The notes: a model not told the origin generated them from the letters alone. Shown: positions 1 through 10,636, counted from the stretch's first letter. The stretch is 64,000 nt of DNA from G965202915 sp965202915 (GCA_965202915.1 OZ241847.1:1984001-2048000); one strand, 5' to 3'. Numbers and translations: made by a program.

Positions 1-2
1 GC

Positions 3-488
3 ATGCTCGAGGCCGATCCCGAAAAAATTCTTGATCTGGTCGATGAATTGGTCTTATCCGATTTTGATTTTGTCCGCATGTCCAAGTGGGTGCTGGGCAA
101 AACCCATTGGAACGCCGCGGATCAGACCCAGCGTCAGGAATTTATCAACCAGTTTAAGATCCTGCTGATACGCACCTATTCAAACGCGTTGCTTGAATAT
201 TCCGGGCAACAGATAAACTTCCTGCCCACTGAGCAAGGCCCCAGGCCCAATCTGGCGATAGTGAAGACTGAATTTGTCCTGGAAGGCGGCCGCACTTTGC
301 CGATTGATTACCGCATGTACAGCAAAGATGACCAATGGAAGATCATTGACGTGTCGGTGGATGGGGTCAGTCTGGTGTCCACCTATCGCGGTTCATTTGC
401 GTCCGAAATCAGCAAGCATGGTCTGGATATGCTGATCAGCAAACTGAGCGAACGCAATGCCAGGCCGGTCGGCGTTCAGACCCAGTGA
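3..488 (+). CDS. mlaC: MlaC-type phospholipid-binding protein, 5' end outside the window
   Basis: C-terminal 161 residues of a periplasmic MlaC/Ttg2D-family protein, which shuttles phospholipid between the outer-membrane MlaA complex and the inner-membrane MlaFEDB ABC transporter. Visible family features are the WVLGKTHWNAA stretch, the region around YSGQQINFLP and the late WKIIDVSVDGVSL strand. The family is about 200-210 residues, so the signal peptide and first helices lie before base 1 and the Met at base 3 is probably internal. It stops 105 bp before ibaG. A separate mlaB (STAS protein), which usually sits here, is not present. Confidence 0.85.
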   Translation: MLEADPEKILDLVDELVLSDFDFVRMSKWVLGKTHWNAADQTQRQEFINQFKILLIRTYSNALLEYSGQQINFLPTEQGPRPNLAIVKTEFVLEGGRTLPIDYRMYSKDDQWKIIDVSVDGVSLVSTYRGSFASEISKHGLDMLISKLSERNARPVGVQTQ

Positions 489-593
489 GCCATTGCCGGC
501 GGTTCACCGTTTCGAGGCCACCCTTGTTTATCAATGTATAAGATCTCCGCAAGCCGGGTATTTTACCCCAACGGCCGATCATCGCGGTAGAGT

Positions 594-857
594 ATGGATA
601 TTCAAATCATCAAGACCCTGATTGAAGCCGGCCTGCCCGATGCCGAGGTGCGGGTTGATGGTGATGGCAGGCATTTTCAGGCGCACGTGATCAGCGATGC
701 ATTTAATGACAAAACCCTGTTACAACAACACCAGATGGTATATAAAACCCTGGGAGACAAGGTCGGCAACGAAATACACGCGCTGTCGATTCAGACCCAC
801 ACCAGGGAGCAATGGCAAAAACACCGGCCTTTTAATGTAATTGCCGACGATCCTTAG
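594..857 (+). CDS. ibaG: BolA/IbaG-family protein
   Basis: An 87-residue BolA-like protein of normal length. It has the family's VRVDGDGRHFQAHVIS strand and the central HQMVYKTLG helix, where BolA proteins carry the conserved His used with monothiol glutaredoxins to bind a [2Fe-2S] cluster. Position between mlaC and murA is the usual gammaproteobacterial location of ibaG, which is linked to acid response and iron-sulfur trafficking in other species. It ends 6 bp before murA, so the two are probably cotranscribed. Confidence 0.88.
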   Translation: MDIQIIKTLIEAGLPDAEVRVDGDGRHFQAHVISDAFNDKTLLQQHQMVYKTLGDKVGNEIHALSIQTHTREQWQKHRPFNVIADDP

Positions 858-2123
<1,266 letters not shown>

Positions 2124-2150
2124 AAAAGGGTGCGGGGACGGCCCCGGCGC

Positions 2151-2783
2151 ATGTCTAGCAAAATCACCATAGCCTTGTCCAAGGGGCGCATTTTTAAGGA
2201 GGCGTTGCCGTTGTTTGCGAAGTTGGATATTAAGATCAGGGAAGGTGCCGACGACGCCCGACAGCTGATCCTGGATACCAATCGCGACGACCTACGCTTT
2301 ATTATCATTCGCGCCAGTGACGTGCCCACTTACGTGGCTCATGGCGCGGCCGATCTGGGCGTGGCCGGCAAAGATGTATTAATAGAATCCACCGGTGCCG
2401 CGTTTTATGAACCGCTGGACCTGAAGATTGCCAAATGCAAGATGATATTGGCCGGGGTGCAGGGCGGGGCGCGTCATTTTGATCGGCCCCGAGTGGCGAC
2501 CAAATACGTACAGATCACCCGCGACTATTTTGCCATGCAGGGCCGGCAGGCCGAGGTAATAAAATTATACGGTTCAATGGAGCTGGCACCGGTGTTGGGC
2601 CTGGCGGATCAAATAGTGGATTTGGTGGATACCGGTGCCACCTTGCGAGCAAACGGGCTGGAGCCCTTGGAGACGATCGCGGAGATCAGCTCCAGGCTTA
2701 TTATCAACAAAGCGGCTATGAAGATAAAATCGGATTTTATCAATCCCCTGATAAAAGGGTTGGATAAAATCGTCAATCAGTGA
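2151..2783 (+). CDS. hisG: ATP phosphoribosyltransferase, short form
   Basis: First enzyme of histidine synthesis, condensing ATP with PRPP. ATG 2151 ([14 protein letters not shown]) is preferred over an in-frame GTG at 2130 because the [11 protein letters not shown] strand is the usual N-terminus. The PRPP-binding region near [14 protein letters not shown] is present. At 210 residues it lacks the C-terminal regulatory domain of the roughly 290-residue long form, so it belongs to the short HisG class that needs a HisZ partner for activity and feedback inhibition. No hisZ is in this window. The stop overlaps the start of hisD. Confidence 0.95.
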   Translation: MSSKITIALSKGRIFKEALPLFAKLDIKIREGADDARQLILDTNRDDLRFIIIRASDVPTYVAHGAADLGVAGKDVLIESTGAAFYEPLDLKIAKCKMILAGVQGGARHFDRPRVATKYVQITRDYFAMQGRQAEVIKLYGSMELAPVLGLADQIVDLVDTGATLRANGLEPLETIAEISSRLIINKAAMKIKSDFINPLIKGLDKIVNQ

Positions 2784-4084
2784 TGAAGATACTGCGTTTG
2801 CACCGGCATGACGCCGATTTTGATACGCACTTATCGGAGCGGTTGATGCGCCATAATGAGCCGGCGCCGGAGATCAGCGAGCAGGTTGGCGCGATTATCC
2901 GGGATATACGCGCTCGCGGCGACCGGGCATTATTGGAATACACCCATCGTTTTGACCGCCGGCGGGTCGGTGCCGGCGGTTTGGAAATTTCCGCCGACCG
3001 GATGGAGGCGGCGTTGGCGGCAATTTCGGCTGAGATGAGACGGGAGTTGGAATATGCGGCCAAGCGTATCAGCGATTATCATCAACGGCAAGTCACCGAA
3101 TCCTGGTCGTACCGGGATGACACCGGCACCACCCTGGGGCAGCGGATCACGCCGATAGAACGGGTGGGTGTATATGTGCCGGGGGGCAAAGCGGCTTATC
3201 CAAGCTCGGTGTTAATGAACGTCATTCCGGCCGTGGTCGCCGGGGTAAGCGAAATAATCATGGTCGTACCCGCACCGGATGATCGATTTAACCCTTTGGT
3301 GCTGGCCGCGGCCAAAATCACCGGCGTCACCCGCGGGTTTGCGATAGGCGGCGCCCAGGCGGTTGCAGCATTGGCCTATGGTACCGAAACGGTTCCGCGG
3401 GTGGATAAAATAGTCGGCCCCGGCAACATCTACGTGGCAACGGCCAAGCGCATGGTGTTCGGCCGAGTCGGCATAGATATGATTGCCGGCCCTTCCGAGG
3501 TATTAATCGTCTGCGATAGCGACACTAATCCTGACTGGGCGGTGGCCGATATGCTGGCCCAGGCCGAGCATGATGAACAGGCATCGGCACTGCTGATCTC
3601 CACCAGCGGTGAATTTCTGGACGCGGTGCAAACCCGCATTGAAGCATTGCCGCCGACCCTGGAGCGGGCCGACATTATTGAACAATCCCTGAGCCGCAAT
3701 GGCCTGCTGATACAGGTTGAGGATTTGGCGGAAGCGGCCGAGCTGGTCAATCAGATTGCCCCGGAGCACTTGCAATTATCGCTACGCGACCCGGCCGCGT
3801 TTGTCGACCGGGTAAGACATGCCGGTGCGATCTTTATCGGCCAATATTCCGCCGAGGCGTTGGGAGACTATTGCGCCGGCCCCAACCACGTCTTGCCCAC
3901 TGCCGGCACTGCGCGGTTTTCGTCGCCCCTGGGCGTCTATGATTTTCAAAAACGCTCCTCATTAATCATGTGCACCCAGACATCGGCCGCCGGCCTGGCA
4001 AATACCGCCACCATACTGGCGCGCGGGGAAGGGTTAAGCGCTCATGCCCGTTCGGCGGAGTTGCGGATGAAGGATGCGAAATAA
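2783..4084 (+). CDS. hisD: Histidinol dehydrogenase
   Basis: Zn-dependent NAD enzyme that oxidises L-histidinol to histidine in two steps. The 433-residue length is typical. Recognisable stretches include [20 protein letters not shown], the glycine-rich [15 protein letters not shown], the [11 protein letters not shown] region with a metal-ligand His, IAPEHLQL, and [12 protein letters not shown]. The start is ambiguous between GTG 2780 and ATG 2783; ATG overlaps the hisG stop in a TGATG junction, which implies translational coupling. hisC follows after 24 bp. Confidence 0.96.
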   Translation: MKILRLHRHDADFDTHLSERLMRHNEPAPEISEQVGAIIRDIRARGDRALLEYTHRFDRRRVGAGGLEISADRMEAALAAISAEMRRELEYAAKRISDYHQRQVTESWSYRDDTGTTLGQRITPIERVGVYVPGGKAAYPSSVLMNVIPAVVAGVSEIIMVVPAPDDRFNPLVLAAAKITGVTRGFAIGGAQAVAALAYGTETVPRVDKIVGPGNIYVATAKRMVFGRVGIDMIAGPSEVLIVCDSDTNPDWAVADMLAQAEHDEQASALLISTSGEFLDAVQTRIEALPPTLERADIIEQSLSRNGLLIQVEDLAEAAELVNQIAPEHLQLSLRDPAAFVDRVRHAGAIFIGQYSAEALGDYCAGPNHVLPTAGTARFSSPLGVYDFQKRSSLIMCTQTSAAGLANTATILARGEGLSAHARSAELRMKDAK

Positions 4085-4108
4085 ATCCCGATATCGAAGG
4101 CCAGTGCC

Positions 4109-5260
4109 TTGCCGCAAGACAGACTGACAAATTTATTAAAACCGGCGGTGCTTGATGCCGGCGCCTACAACATGGCGGAATCAACCGACATGATCAAACT
4201 GGACGCGATGGAAAACCCGTTCACCTGGCCGGCGGCGGTGCAACAGGAATGGCTTAATACCCTGGCGAATACCGACGTCAATCGTTATCCCGATGGCAGC
4301 GCGTCCCATATCAAAAAAATCCTGCGCCGGGTGCTCAATATTCCCGCTTCCCACGGCGTCTTACTCGGCAACGGCTCGGATGAAATCATCCAGATTTTAC
4401 TGCTGTCATTGCGGCCCGGTGCCGGCCTGGTGCTGGTGCCGGAACCCACGTTTATTATGTACCGCCTGATTGCGGCATATACCGGTTTGCCGTTTCAGGG
4501 GGTGCCGCTGGGGGCGAATTTTGAACTCGATCACGAGGCGATGATAGCCGCCATCAAACAACATCAACCCGGCATAATTTTCCTGGCCAGTCCCAATAAT
4601 CCAACCGGCAATGTATTCAATCAAGCCACGGTGGAATCGATTATCGAGGCGGCGCCCGGTTTGGTGGTGCTCGATGAGGCCTATTACGTCTTTGCCGGCC
4701 AAAATATGGCGGGATTGTCGGACAAATATGATCACGTGCTGATCATGCGCACTTTATCGAAATTGGGTCTGGCGGGTTTGCGCATAGGCATCCTGTCTGG
4801 CGCGCCGAAATGGATCGCACAATTTGACAAAATCAGATTGCCTTACAATATAGGCACATTAAATCAAGTGGCGATGGCCTTCATCGCCGATCATATGGAC
4901 GTCCTTACCGACCAGGCCCGGATTTTGGTACAACAGCGCGACGTACTATTTACCGCTATGAATGATCTGGAGCAGGTGCGGGTCTGGCCAAGTCAGGCCA
5001 ATTTCTTATTATTTAAGATCAACTCCGCCGGCACCGTGTATCAGGCATTGCGGAATAAAGGCATACTCGTTAAAAATCTGGATAACACCCACCCACAGAC
5101 ACAAGACTGTTTGCGGGTTACGATAGGCACCGCCGAACAGAATGCGCTGTTTTTGCAAACCCTGAAACAAATTGTGCAGGCACCGTTAATACCTGCCGGG
5201 CGAAACAAACGGTCTGGTCGAGGGGCGGGCTATCAGGAGGCATCAGACAAAGATGCATAA
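4109..5260 (+). CDS. hisC: Histidinol-phosphate aminotransferase
   Basis: PLP-dependent fold-type I aminotransferase converting imidazole acetol phosphate to histidinol phosphate. Seen are LGNGSDEIIQ, FLASPNNPTGN, VVLDEAYYVF and the PLP lysine in RTLSKLGLAGLRIG (about residue 218). The start is a TTG with GAAGG eight bases upstream; the next in-frame Met lies inside conserved sequence. The last ~25 residues are rich in Arg, Gly and Lys and extend past the usual end of the fold. It is the last gene before the accessory island, and the rest of the his operon is elsewhere. Confidence 0.94.
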   Translation: MPQDRLTNLLKPAVLDAGAYNMAESTDMIKLDAMENPFTWPAAVQQEWLNTLANTDVNRYPDGSASHIKKILRRVLNIPASHGVLLGNGSDEIIQILLLSLRPGAGLVLVPEPTFIMYRLIAAYTGLPFQGVPLGANFELDHEAMIAAIKQHQPGIIFLASPNNPTGNVFNQATVESIIEAAPGLVVLDEAYYVFAGQNMAGLSDKYDHVLIMRTLSKLGLAGLRIGILSGAPKWIAQFDKIRLPYNIGTLNQVAMAFIADHMDVLTDQARILVQQRDVLFTAMNDLEQVRVWPSQANFLLFKINSAGTVYQALRNKGILVKNLDNTHPQTQDCLRVTIGTAEQNALFLQTLKQIVQAPLIPAGRNKRSGRGAGYQEASDKDA

Positions 5261-5368
5261 GTGCAGAACCATATGATACTCTTCCAATCTCGAGGAGACG
5301 CCGCGCAAATCCACCCCATAGGCCACCGCATCACTTTTCCCAACTTTCCAGACCGTCAGGATCACTCT

Positions 5369-5569
5369 TTAGACTTTCAATGAAACGCCAGCCATGATCG
5401 GATCAGCCAGGCGGTCCCACCCACCGTCGGAATAAAATGACACTTCGAGGGTCGCATGACCCCGGATCGGGTCTGATCATAAGGCCTTCCAACAGTTCGG
5501 CACAATTTCAGTGCCATTGCTATTAAGAAGCCGGACACGAAGATCAGTTATTAAACTTTCCCTATCCAT
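5369..5569 (-). pseudogene. Decayed short reading frame, function unknown
   Basis: From an ATG at 5569-5567 the minus strand reads MDRESLITDLRVRLL and on to CWKAL, meets a TGA at 5479-5477, and continues in the same frame through GHATLEVSFYSDGGWDRLAD to a TAA at 5371-5369. The two halves together have protein-like composition (alternating hydrophobic strands, a WDRLADP-type end), suggesting one ~66-residue gene broken by a nonsense codon. I do not recognise the family. It could also be chance. The rest of 5261-5577 holds nothing else I can support. Confidence 0.3.
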
Positions 5570-5577
5570 GACCGCCC

Positions 5578-5800
5578 ATAGTAAAGGCTACCTTTACTAT
5601 GGAGCAAAACATGATTTATAGTAAAGGCTGCCTTTACTATGGAGCAAAATATCATTTATAGTAAAGGCTACCTTTACTATGGAGCAAAACATGATTTATA
5701 GTAAAGGCTGCCTTTACTATGGAGCAAAACATGATTTATAGTAAAGGCTGCCTTTACTATGGAGCAAAATATCATTTATAATAAAGGCTGTCTTTACTAT
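5578..5800. repeat. Six-copy array of 23-bp palindromes with 40-bp period
   Basis: Six units start at 5578, 5618, 5658, 5698, 5738 and 5778, exactly 40 bp apart. Each has arms ATAGTAAAGG and CCTTTACTAT around a 3-base centre (CTA or CTG), followed by a near-identical 17-bp linker beginning GGAGCAAAA. Copies 1-5 have perfect arms; copy 6, nearest the fic start, has one change in each arm (ATAATAAAGG and TCTTTACTAT). Linkers differ only at ACATG versus ATATC. The array ends 39 bp before the fic ATG, so a multi-site operator bound by the Fic protein's own C-terminal winged helix is the simplest reading. Confidence 0.9.
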
Positions 5801-5839
5801 AAGAGATCAAATCCAGCCCCATGAAGGGCTACTCTGACC

Positions 5840-7027
5840 ATGATTCCTGCCAAAAATTATGCGACCACCTCCTCCCGCTCCGGCCAGTATGTCCGCCAAC
5901 CAACCGGTTACAAGGCATTCATACCGACGCCGTTGCCACCTGACCCTCCGGTCCGGATCGAGGAGTTGCAAGAGTTGTTATCCCGTGCCAACCTCGCTTT
6001 GGGACGGCTTGACGGCTCCATCCAGACCTTACCCAATCCGGACTTGTTTGTGTATATGTACGTGCGCAAGGAAGCTGTGTTTTCCAGCCAGATTGAAGGG
6101 ACACAAAGTTCATTGCAGGACCTGCTGGTTGCCGAAGCGAAGATTCTTGCGCCCGACAGGCCAAAGGACGTTGATGAGGTAGTGAACCACGTTCATGCAA
6201 TGAATTACGGCCTTGACCGCCTGGACACATTGCCGGTTTCAGTACGGCTGATCTGCGAAATTCACGCCGAACTCCTGCGCGGCGTACGCGGCTCAGGTCT
6301 TGCACCGGGAGAGTTGCGGACCAGTCAGAACTGGATAGGTCCCTCCGGCTGTACTATAAACGACGCCAGCTTCGTTCCGCCGCCACACCACCAGGCACCT
6401 TACCAGTTGAGTGAACTGGAGAAATTTATCCATATCGACACCGGTTTGCCATTACTAATCAAAATCGGTTTGGTGCATGCCCAGTTTGAAACCATTCATC
6501 CATTCCTGGATGGTAATGGCCGTGTTGGACGATTGCTTATCACCTTCCTGCTGTGCAAACAGGAAGAGTTGACCAAGCCAGTCCTTTATCTGTCTCATTT
6601 CTTCAAGAAACACCGACAACAATATTACGATGAATTACAATCGGTGCGCGACGCCGGGACGTGGGAACAATGGCTCAGCTTTTTCCTGCAAGGGGTTATA
6701 GAGGTCAGTGGCGAAGCCGCTGAAACTGCGCGCAACATTCTCAGTCTTCGGGAAAAGCATCGAGATGCGATCACCGAACACCTCGGTCGCACCGCCGGCA
6801 ACGGACACCGCGTGCTGGAATATCTTTACAAGCATCCAATTGTCTCGGTTAAAGAAGTACAGAAATTAATAAGGGCAAGTTACCCCGCCGGCAACCAACT
6901 GGTCAGACAGATGGTTGCCATCGGCATCTTGCAGGAATCCACCGGTTGGAGTCGCAACAGGAGATTTAAATATCAGGACTACATTAATATCTTTCACGAA
7001 CCCGAGTCGGAGGTTGAAAATGTTTGA
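5840..7027 (+). CDS. Fic-family protein (class II, with C-terminal winged helix)
   Basis: A 395-residue Fic enzyme; this family usually transfers AMP from ATP to target hydroxyls. The catalytic motif HPFLDGNGRVGR starts at His220. An N-terminal inhibitory helix with SSQIEGTQSS (about residue 85) fits the class II (S/T)xxxE(G/N) autoinhibition motif. The last ~75 residues (from HRVLEYLYKHPIVSVKEVQ) look like a winged helix-turn-helix, so the protein may also bind DNA. The start is ATG 5840, with only a weak upstream AAGGG. The gene sits behind the palindrome array and 72 bp before hsdM, in the same direction. Confidence 0.92.
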   Translation: MIPAKNYATTSSRSGQYVRQPTGYKAFIPTPLPPDPPVRIEELQELLSRANLALGRLDGSIQTLPNPDLFVYMYVRKEAVFSSQIEGTQSSLQDLLVAEAKILAPDRPKDVDEVVNHVHAMNYGLDRLDTLPVSVRLICEIHAELLRGVRGSGLAPGELRTSQNWIGPSGCTINDASFVPPPHHQAPYQLSELEKFIHIDTGLPLLIKIGLVHAQFETIHPFLDGNGRVGRLLITFLLCKQEELTKPVLYLSHFFKKHRQQYYDELQSVRDAGTWEQWLSFFLQGVIEVSGEAAETARNILSLREKHRDAITEHLGRTAGNGHRVLEYLYKHPIVSVKEVQKLIRASYPAGNQLVRQMVAIGILQESTGWSRNRRFKYQDYINIFHEPESEVENV

Positions 7028-7099
7028 GTCCGCCCGCCGCGCCCTTTTGGCCCGGCGCATACACAACGCCCACAAAAAACTCAAACAACCGGAGACAAG

Positions 7100-9073
7100 G
7101 TGCAACAACCCAACCTGAGCTGGATAGCAGGTTTTATCTGGGGCATTGCCGATGCCGCACTTAAAGACGTTTTCAGCAAAAGCAAATATCGCGATGTAAT
7201 TTTGCCGATGGTCCTGCTACGACGCTTTGATGCAGTGCTGGAGAAAAGCAAACAAAGCGTTTTGGACAGGAAAGTTGCGCTGGACAGGGCGGACGTGGTT
7301 GAGCAGGAACAGGCGTTGCGCCAGGCCGCCGGACAAGCCTTCTACAACGCCTCAAGATTTACGCTCCGTGATTTGAAGTCGCGCGCCGGCCGGCAACAAT
7401 TACAGGCTGACCTTGAAGTCTATCTCGACGGCTTTTCACAAAACGTGCAGGATATTCTGGAAAATTTCGAGTTTCGCAACCAGATCCCCCGGCTCTTGAA
7501 AGCGGACGCGCTGGGCACCCTCATTGAAAAATTTCTCTCGCCGGACATCAATCTGAGTCCAGGCCCGGTACTCAATGGCGACGATTCAATCAGGCATCCC
7601 GGCCTGGATAACCACGCCATGGGCACAATCTTTGAGGAACTGGTCCGTCGTTTCAACGAAGAAAACAACGAAGACGCGGGTGAACACTGGACACCACGCG
7701 ATGCGGTTGAGCTGATGGCTCGGCTGATCTTTCTGCCCGTCGCCGATGCAATTAAATCCAGTACATATCTGCTGTACGACGGTGCCTGCGGCACCGGGGG
7801 CATGTTGACCGTCGCCGAGGAAACCCTGCAGAACCTTGCCAAACAGCGTAACAGGCGGGTATCCATCCACCTTTATGGGCAGGAGATCAACGCTGAAACC
7901 TATGCCATCTGCAAGGCCGACCTGTTACTCAAGGGAGAAGGCGACGCAGCCGACAATATCGTCGGCGGGTCGGAACATTCAACGCTTGCCAATGATGCCT
8001 TCCCCTCACATGAATTTGACTTCATGCTCAGTAATCCACCCTACGGCAAGGATTGGAAGGTTGATCTGGAACGCATGGGGGGTAAGAGTGATATGAGAGA
8101 CCCGCGTTTTATGATTCAACACGCGGGTAACTCCGAGTATTCTCTGGTTACACGCTCCAGCGACGGCCAGATGCTTTTCCTGGCCAATATGCTTTCCAAG
8201 ATGAAGCGGGACACACCGCTCGGCAGCCGCATCGCCGAAGTGCATAACGGCAGTTCACTCTTTACCGGCGACGCCGGCCAGGGTGAGAGCAACATCCGCC
8301 GCTGGATCATCGAAAACGACTGGTTGGAGGCGATCGTCGCCCTGCCGCTGAATATGTTCTACAACACCGGCATCGCCACCTACATCTGGGTGCTGAGCAA
8401 TCGCAAGCCGGAACACCGCAGGGGCAAGGTGCAGTTGATAGACGCCACGCAATGGTTCCAGCCGTTGCGCAAGAATCTCGGCAAGAAAAACTGTGAATTG
8501 GGCGAGGCCGACGTTGAACGCATCTGCAAAACATTTCTTGACTTCAAGGAAACCGAGCAGAGCAAAATCTTCGACAACAAGACATTTGGCTATTGGAAAG
8601 TCACGGTTGAACGCCCGCTGCGCATCAAAGGCGCCGACCCGAACCGCGCTTATAAGGCCAAAGAGATCAAGGAACTGAAAAAGAACGGCGAGCGTAATGA
8701 CGATGCCCCGCCGATTATCAGGAAAATCCATGACAAAGGCACCAAACCGAACCCGTTGCAAGGTCTGTTCGAGACCACCGTCAACGGTAAACCGGCCGTG
8801 GTTGAATACGAGCCCGATACCGATCTGCGCGATACCGAGCAGATCCCATTACCGGAGAAAGGCGGCATTGAGGCATTCCTTGAGCGCGAGGTATTGCCCT
8901 ACGCATCCGATGCCTGGTATGTTCCGAAAAGTGTTAAGATAGGCTATGAAATCAGCTTCACCCGCCATTTCTACAAGCCCCAGCCGATGCGCTCGCTGGA
9001 GGAGATTCGGGCTGATATTTTGGCGCTGGAGGAGGAGACGGAGGGGTTGCTGGGTGAAATTGTTGGCAGGTGA
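7100..9073 (+). CDS. hsdM: Type I restriction-modification DNA methyltransferase subunit
   Basis: Adenine-N6 methyltransferase subunit of a type I system; with HsdS it methylates the target site using SAM. The N-terminal helical domain (~1-150) is followed by the Rossmann methylase domain with SAM motif DGACGTGGML (about residue 227) and catalytic motif NPPYGKDW (about residue 312). It is 657 residues, longer than the ~520 of the EcoKI type and like the longer HsdM subfamily with an extra C-terminal region. GTG 7100 has GGAG five bases upstream. The frame is intact. Partners are the HsdS fusion at 10637 and the broken hsdR at 15078. Confidence 0.96.
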   Translation: MQQPNLSWIAGFIWGIADAALKDVFSKSKYRDVILPMVLLRRFDAVLEKSKQSVLDRKVALDRADVVEQEQALRQAAGQAFYNASRFTLRDLKSRAGRQQLQADLEVYLDGFSQNVQDILENFEFRNQIPRLLKADALGTLIEKFLSPDINLSPGPVLNGDDSIRHPGLDNHAMGTIFEELVRRFNEENNEDAGEHWTPRDAVELMARLIFLPVADAIKSSTYLLYDGACGTGGMLTVAEETLQNLAKQRNRRVSIHLYGQEINAETYAICKADLLLKGEGDAADNIVGGSEHSTLANDAFPSHEFDFMLSNPPYGKDWKVDLERMGGKSDMRDPRFMIQHAGNSEYSLVTRSSDGQMLFLANMLSKMKRDTPLGSRIAEVHNGSSLFTGDAGQGESNIRRWIIENDWLEAIVALPLNMFYNTGIATYIWVLSNRKPEHRRGKVQLIDATQWFQPLRKNLGKKNCELGEADVERICKTFLDFKETEQSKIFDNKTFGYWKVTVERPLRIKGADPNRAYKAKEIKELKKNGERNDDAPPIIRKIHDKGTKPNPLQGLFETTVNGKPAVVEYEPDTDLRDTEQIPLPEKGGIEAFLEREVLPYASDAWYVPKSVKIGYEISFTRHFYKPQPMRSLEEIRADILALEEETEGLLGEIVGR

Positions 9074-9084
9074 CAGAGACTCCC

Positions 9085-9168
9085 TTGATAGATACTTCCT
9101 TTACTATCAAAGTAAAACCCCACCGCGACTTCTTTCATAATGCTTTGAGGTAAAAAAAGCATGGGGTT
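9085..9168. promoter_or_regulatory. Inverted repeats upstream of the KAP NTPase gene
   Basis: In the 124-bp gap after hsdM, TTGATAG (9085-9091) pairs with CTATCAA (9104-9110). Further on AACCCCA (9116-9122) pairs with TGGGGTT (9162-9168), enclosing ATGCTTT (9140-9146) with AAAGCAT (9156-9162). The sequence CCTTTACTAT at 9098-9107 is identical to one arm of the fic palindrome array. These could be an operator or an attenuator-type hairpin controlling the next gene; the function is inferred. Confidence 0.5.
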
Positions 9169-9197
9169 GCCAGATAAAACCACGAGAGGCATAACAA

Positions 9198-10628
9198 ATG
9201 CGTGAACAAGAATACAGGGAGTTACAAAATAATTTTCCACTAAAACTGGCCGAACCAGAGGTTTCTCCCGATGAGCCATGGGGTGATGACGCTTTAGATC
9301 GGCAGATGTTTGCCTCCGCGCTGACAAATCTTGTTCAAAATCAGTCAACCCCATTAACCATCAGTTTACATGGGGATTGGGGCACTGGAAAAACTTTTTT
9401 ACTCAAGCGCTGGAGAGAAGATTTAGAGAAAAATGGGTTCAAATCCATTTATTTTAACGCATGGGAAGATGATTTTTGTGATGATCCCTTTGTTGCAATT
9501 ATCGGGCAACTATCGAGATTCTTGGAAAAGGAGGAAAATTATAAAGATATAAAAGAGAAAATTCAAACCGCGACTAAAGATTTACTTAAAAACACCTTTT
9601 TGAAGGCTATAACTAACACTACCGGTGGCATGATTAATATCAACGAGGCACTGGAGCAATTTGCAGATAAAACCTTGGATAAATACTCGCTTCAACATCA
9701 AAAGAAAAATGAACTTAGGGATCGCCTAAAAGAGATGTCCACCAAAGTAAAAACAGACACTCAAAAACCTTTGATTTTCATTATTGACGAACTAGACAGG
9801 TGCCGTCCGACTTTTGCAATTGAATTACTGGAAAGGGTTAAACATATATTTGATATTCCTGACATGGTTTTTGTTTTTGGCATCAATTATGACGAGTTAT
9901 GCTCAGCGATTAAATCAGTCTATGGAAAAATTGATACGGATGTCTATCTTCGACGTTTTTTCGATATGGTATTGCGGTTACCGAAGCCGAATATAAATAG
10001 TTTTTGCGATCATATGATTGGCAGATATCAATTGGAACAGTTATTTCCGGGGCTATCACGTAGTGAATTTGTGGCCTTTGCTCGGCACATGCCTCATCTC
10101 TACCATAGGATGAGTTTATCTCTTCGGGATACTGAGCACTGTATAAGGTCAATTGCGTTCGTTGGCAAAAATGCCAGAATACACCGAACAGTATATCCAT
10201 ATGTTGTCGGTACACTAATTGTCCTGAGACTGAAAAATCCGACTCTTTATAAAAGATTCATTGAAGGAAGATGTCATGGAGCAGATATTATGAACTACAT
10301 CAATGAAGTAATGCCTGATGAGAATCCTGATGAGAATCCTCACGATGAATTTATATCCACTCTCTGTACCATAGAGACCTATTTTTATTTGATAGATGGC
10401 AGGCGTGGGCGTCGGTCTTTTGAACAGCTATTATACCTAACAGAAAGAAAACAGCTATCTCACCCAGAATATTTGTCTAAAGCAACACAAGAATTGGATG
10501 TACAAAAAGAGTCAGATAAAAATATATTGGAGGAATTCAAAGGGCTGACGCATACTAATATTAGTAGCGCGAGGCCAGACATCAACTATATCTCCAGCTT
10601 GATAGAACTTACTGAATTAGCTACATAA
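9198..10628 (+). CDS. KAP-family P-loop NTPase
   Basis: A 476-residue NTPase of the KAP (STAND-like) type. The N-terminal DDALDRQMFASAL region precedes Walker A GDWGTGKT (about residues 59-66), then FNAWEDD, and Walker B LIFIIDELDRCRP (about 190-202). I see no clear membrane segments, unlike many KAP proteins. KAP NTPases are common in defence islands, though their targets are mostly unknown. It is inserted between hsdM and hsdS in the same direction, with GAGAGG before ATG 9198 and only 8 bp before hsdS. It is AT richer and uses more A/T-ending codons than hsdM, which suggests a separate origin. Confidence 0.85.
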   Translation: MREQEYRELQNNFPLKLAEPEVSPDEPWGDDALDRQMFASALTNLVQNQSTPLTISLHGDWGTGKTFLLKRWREDLEKNGFKSIYFNAWEDDFCDDPFVAIIGQLSRFLEKEENYKDIKEKIQTATKDLLKNTFLKAITNTTGGMININEALEQFADKTLDKYSLQHQKKNELRDRLKEMSTKVKTDTQKPLIFIIDELDRCRPTFAIELLERVKHIFDIPDMVFVFGINYDELCSAIKSVYGKIDTDVYLRRFFDMVLRLPKPNINSFCDHMIGRYQLEQLFPGLSRSEFVAFARHMPHLYHRMSLSLRDTEHCIRSIAFVGKNARIHRTVYPYVVGTLIVLRLKNPTLYKRFIEGRCHGADIMNYINEVMPDENPDENPHDEFISTLCTIETYFYLIDGRRGRRSFEQLLYLTERKQLSHPEYLSKATQELDVQKESDKNILEEFKGLTHTNISSARPDINYISSLIELTELAT

Positions 10629-10636
10629 AACCAACG

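Noticed and set aside
5578..5800. CRISPR array
   Set aside because: Repeats are regular and palindromic, but the 17-bp linkers are nearly identical and no cas genes are present.
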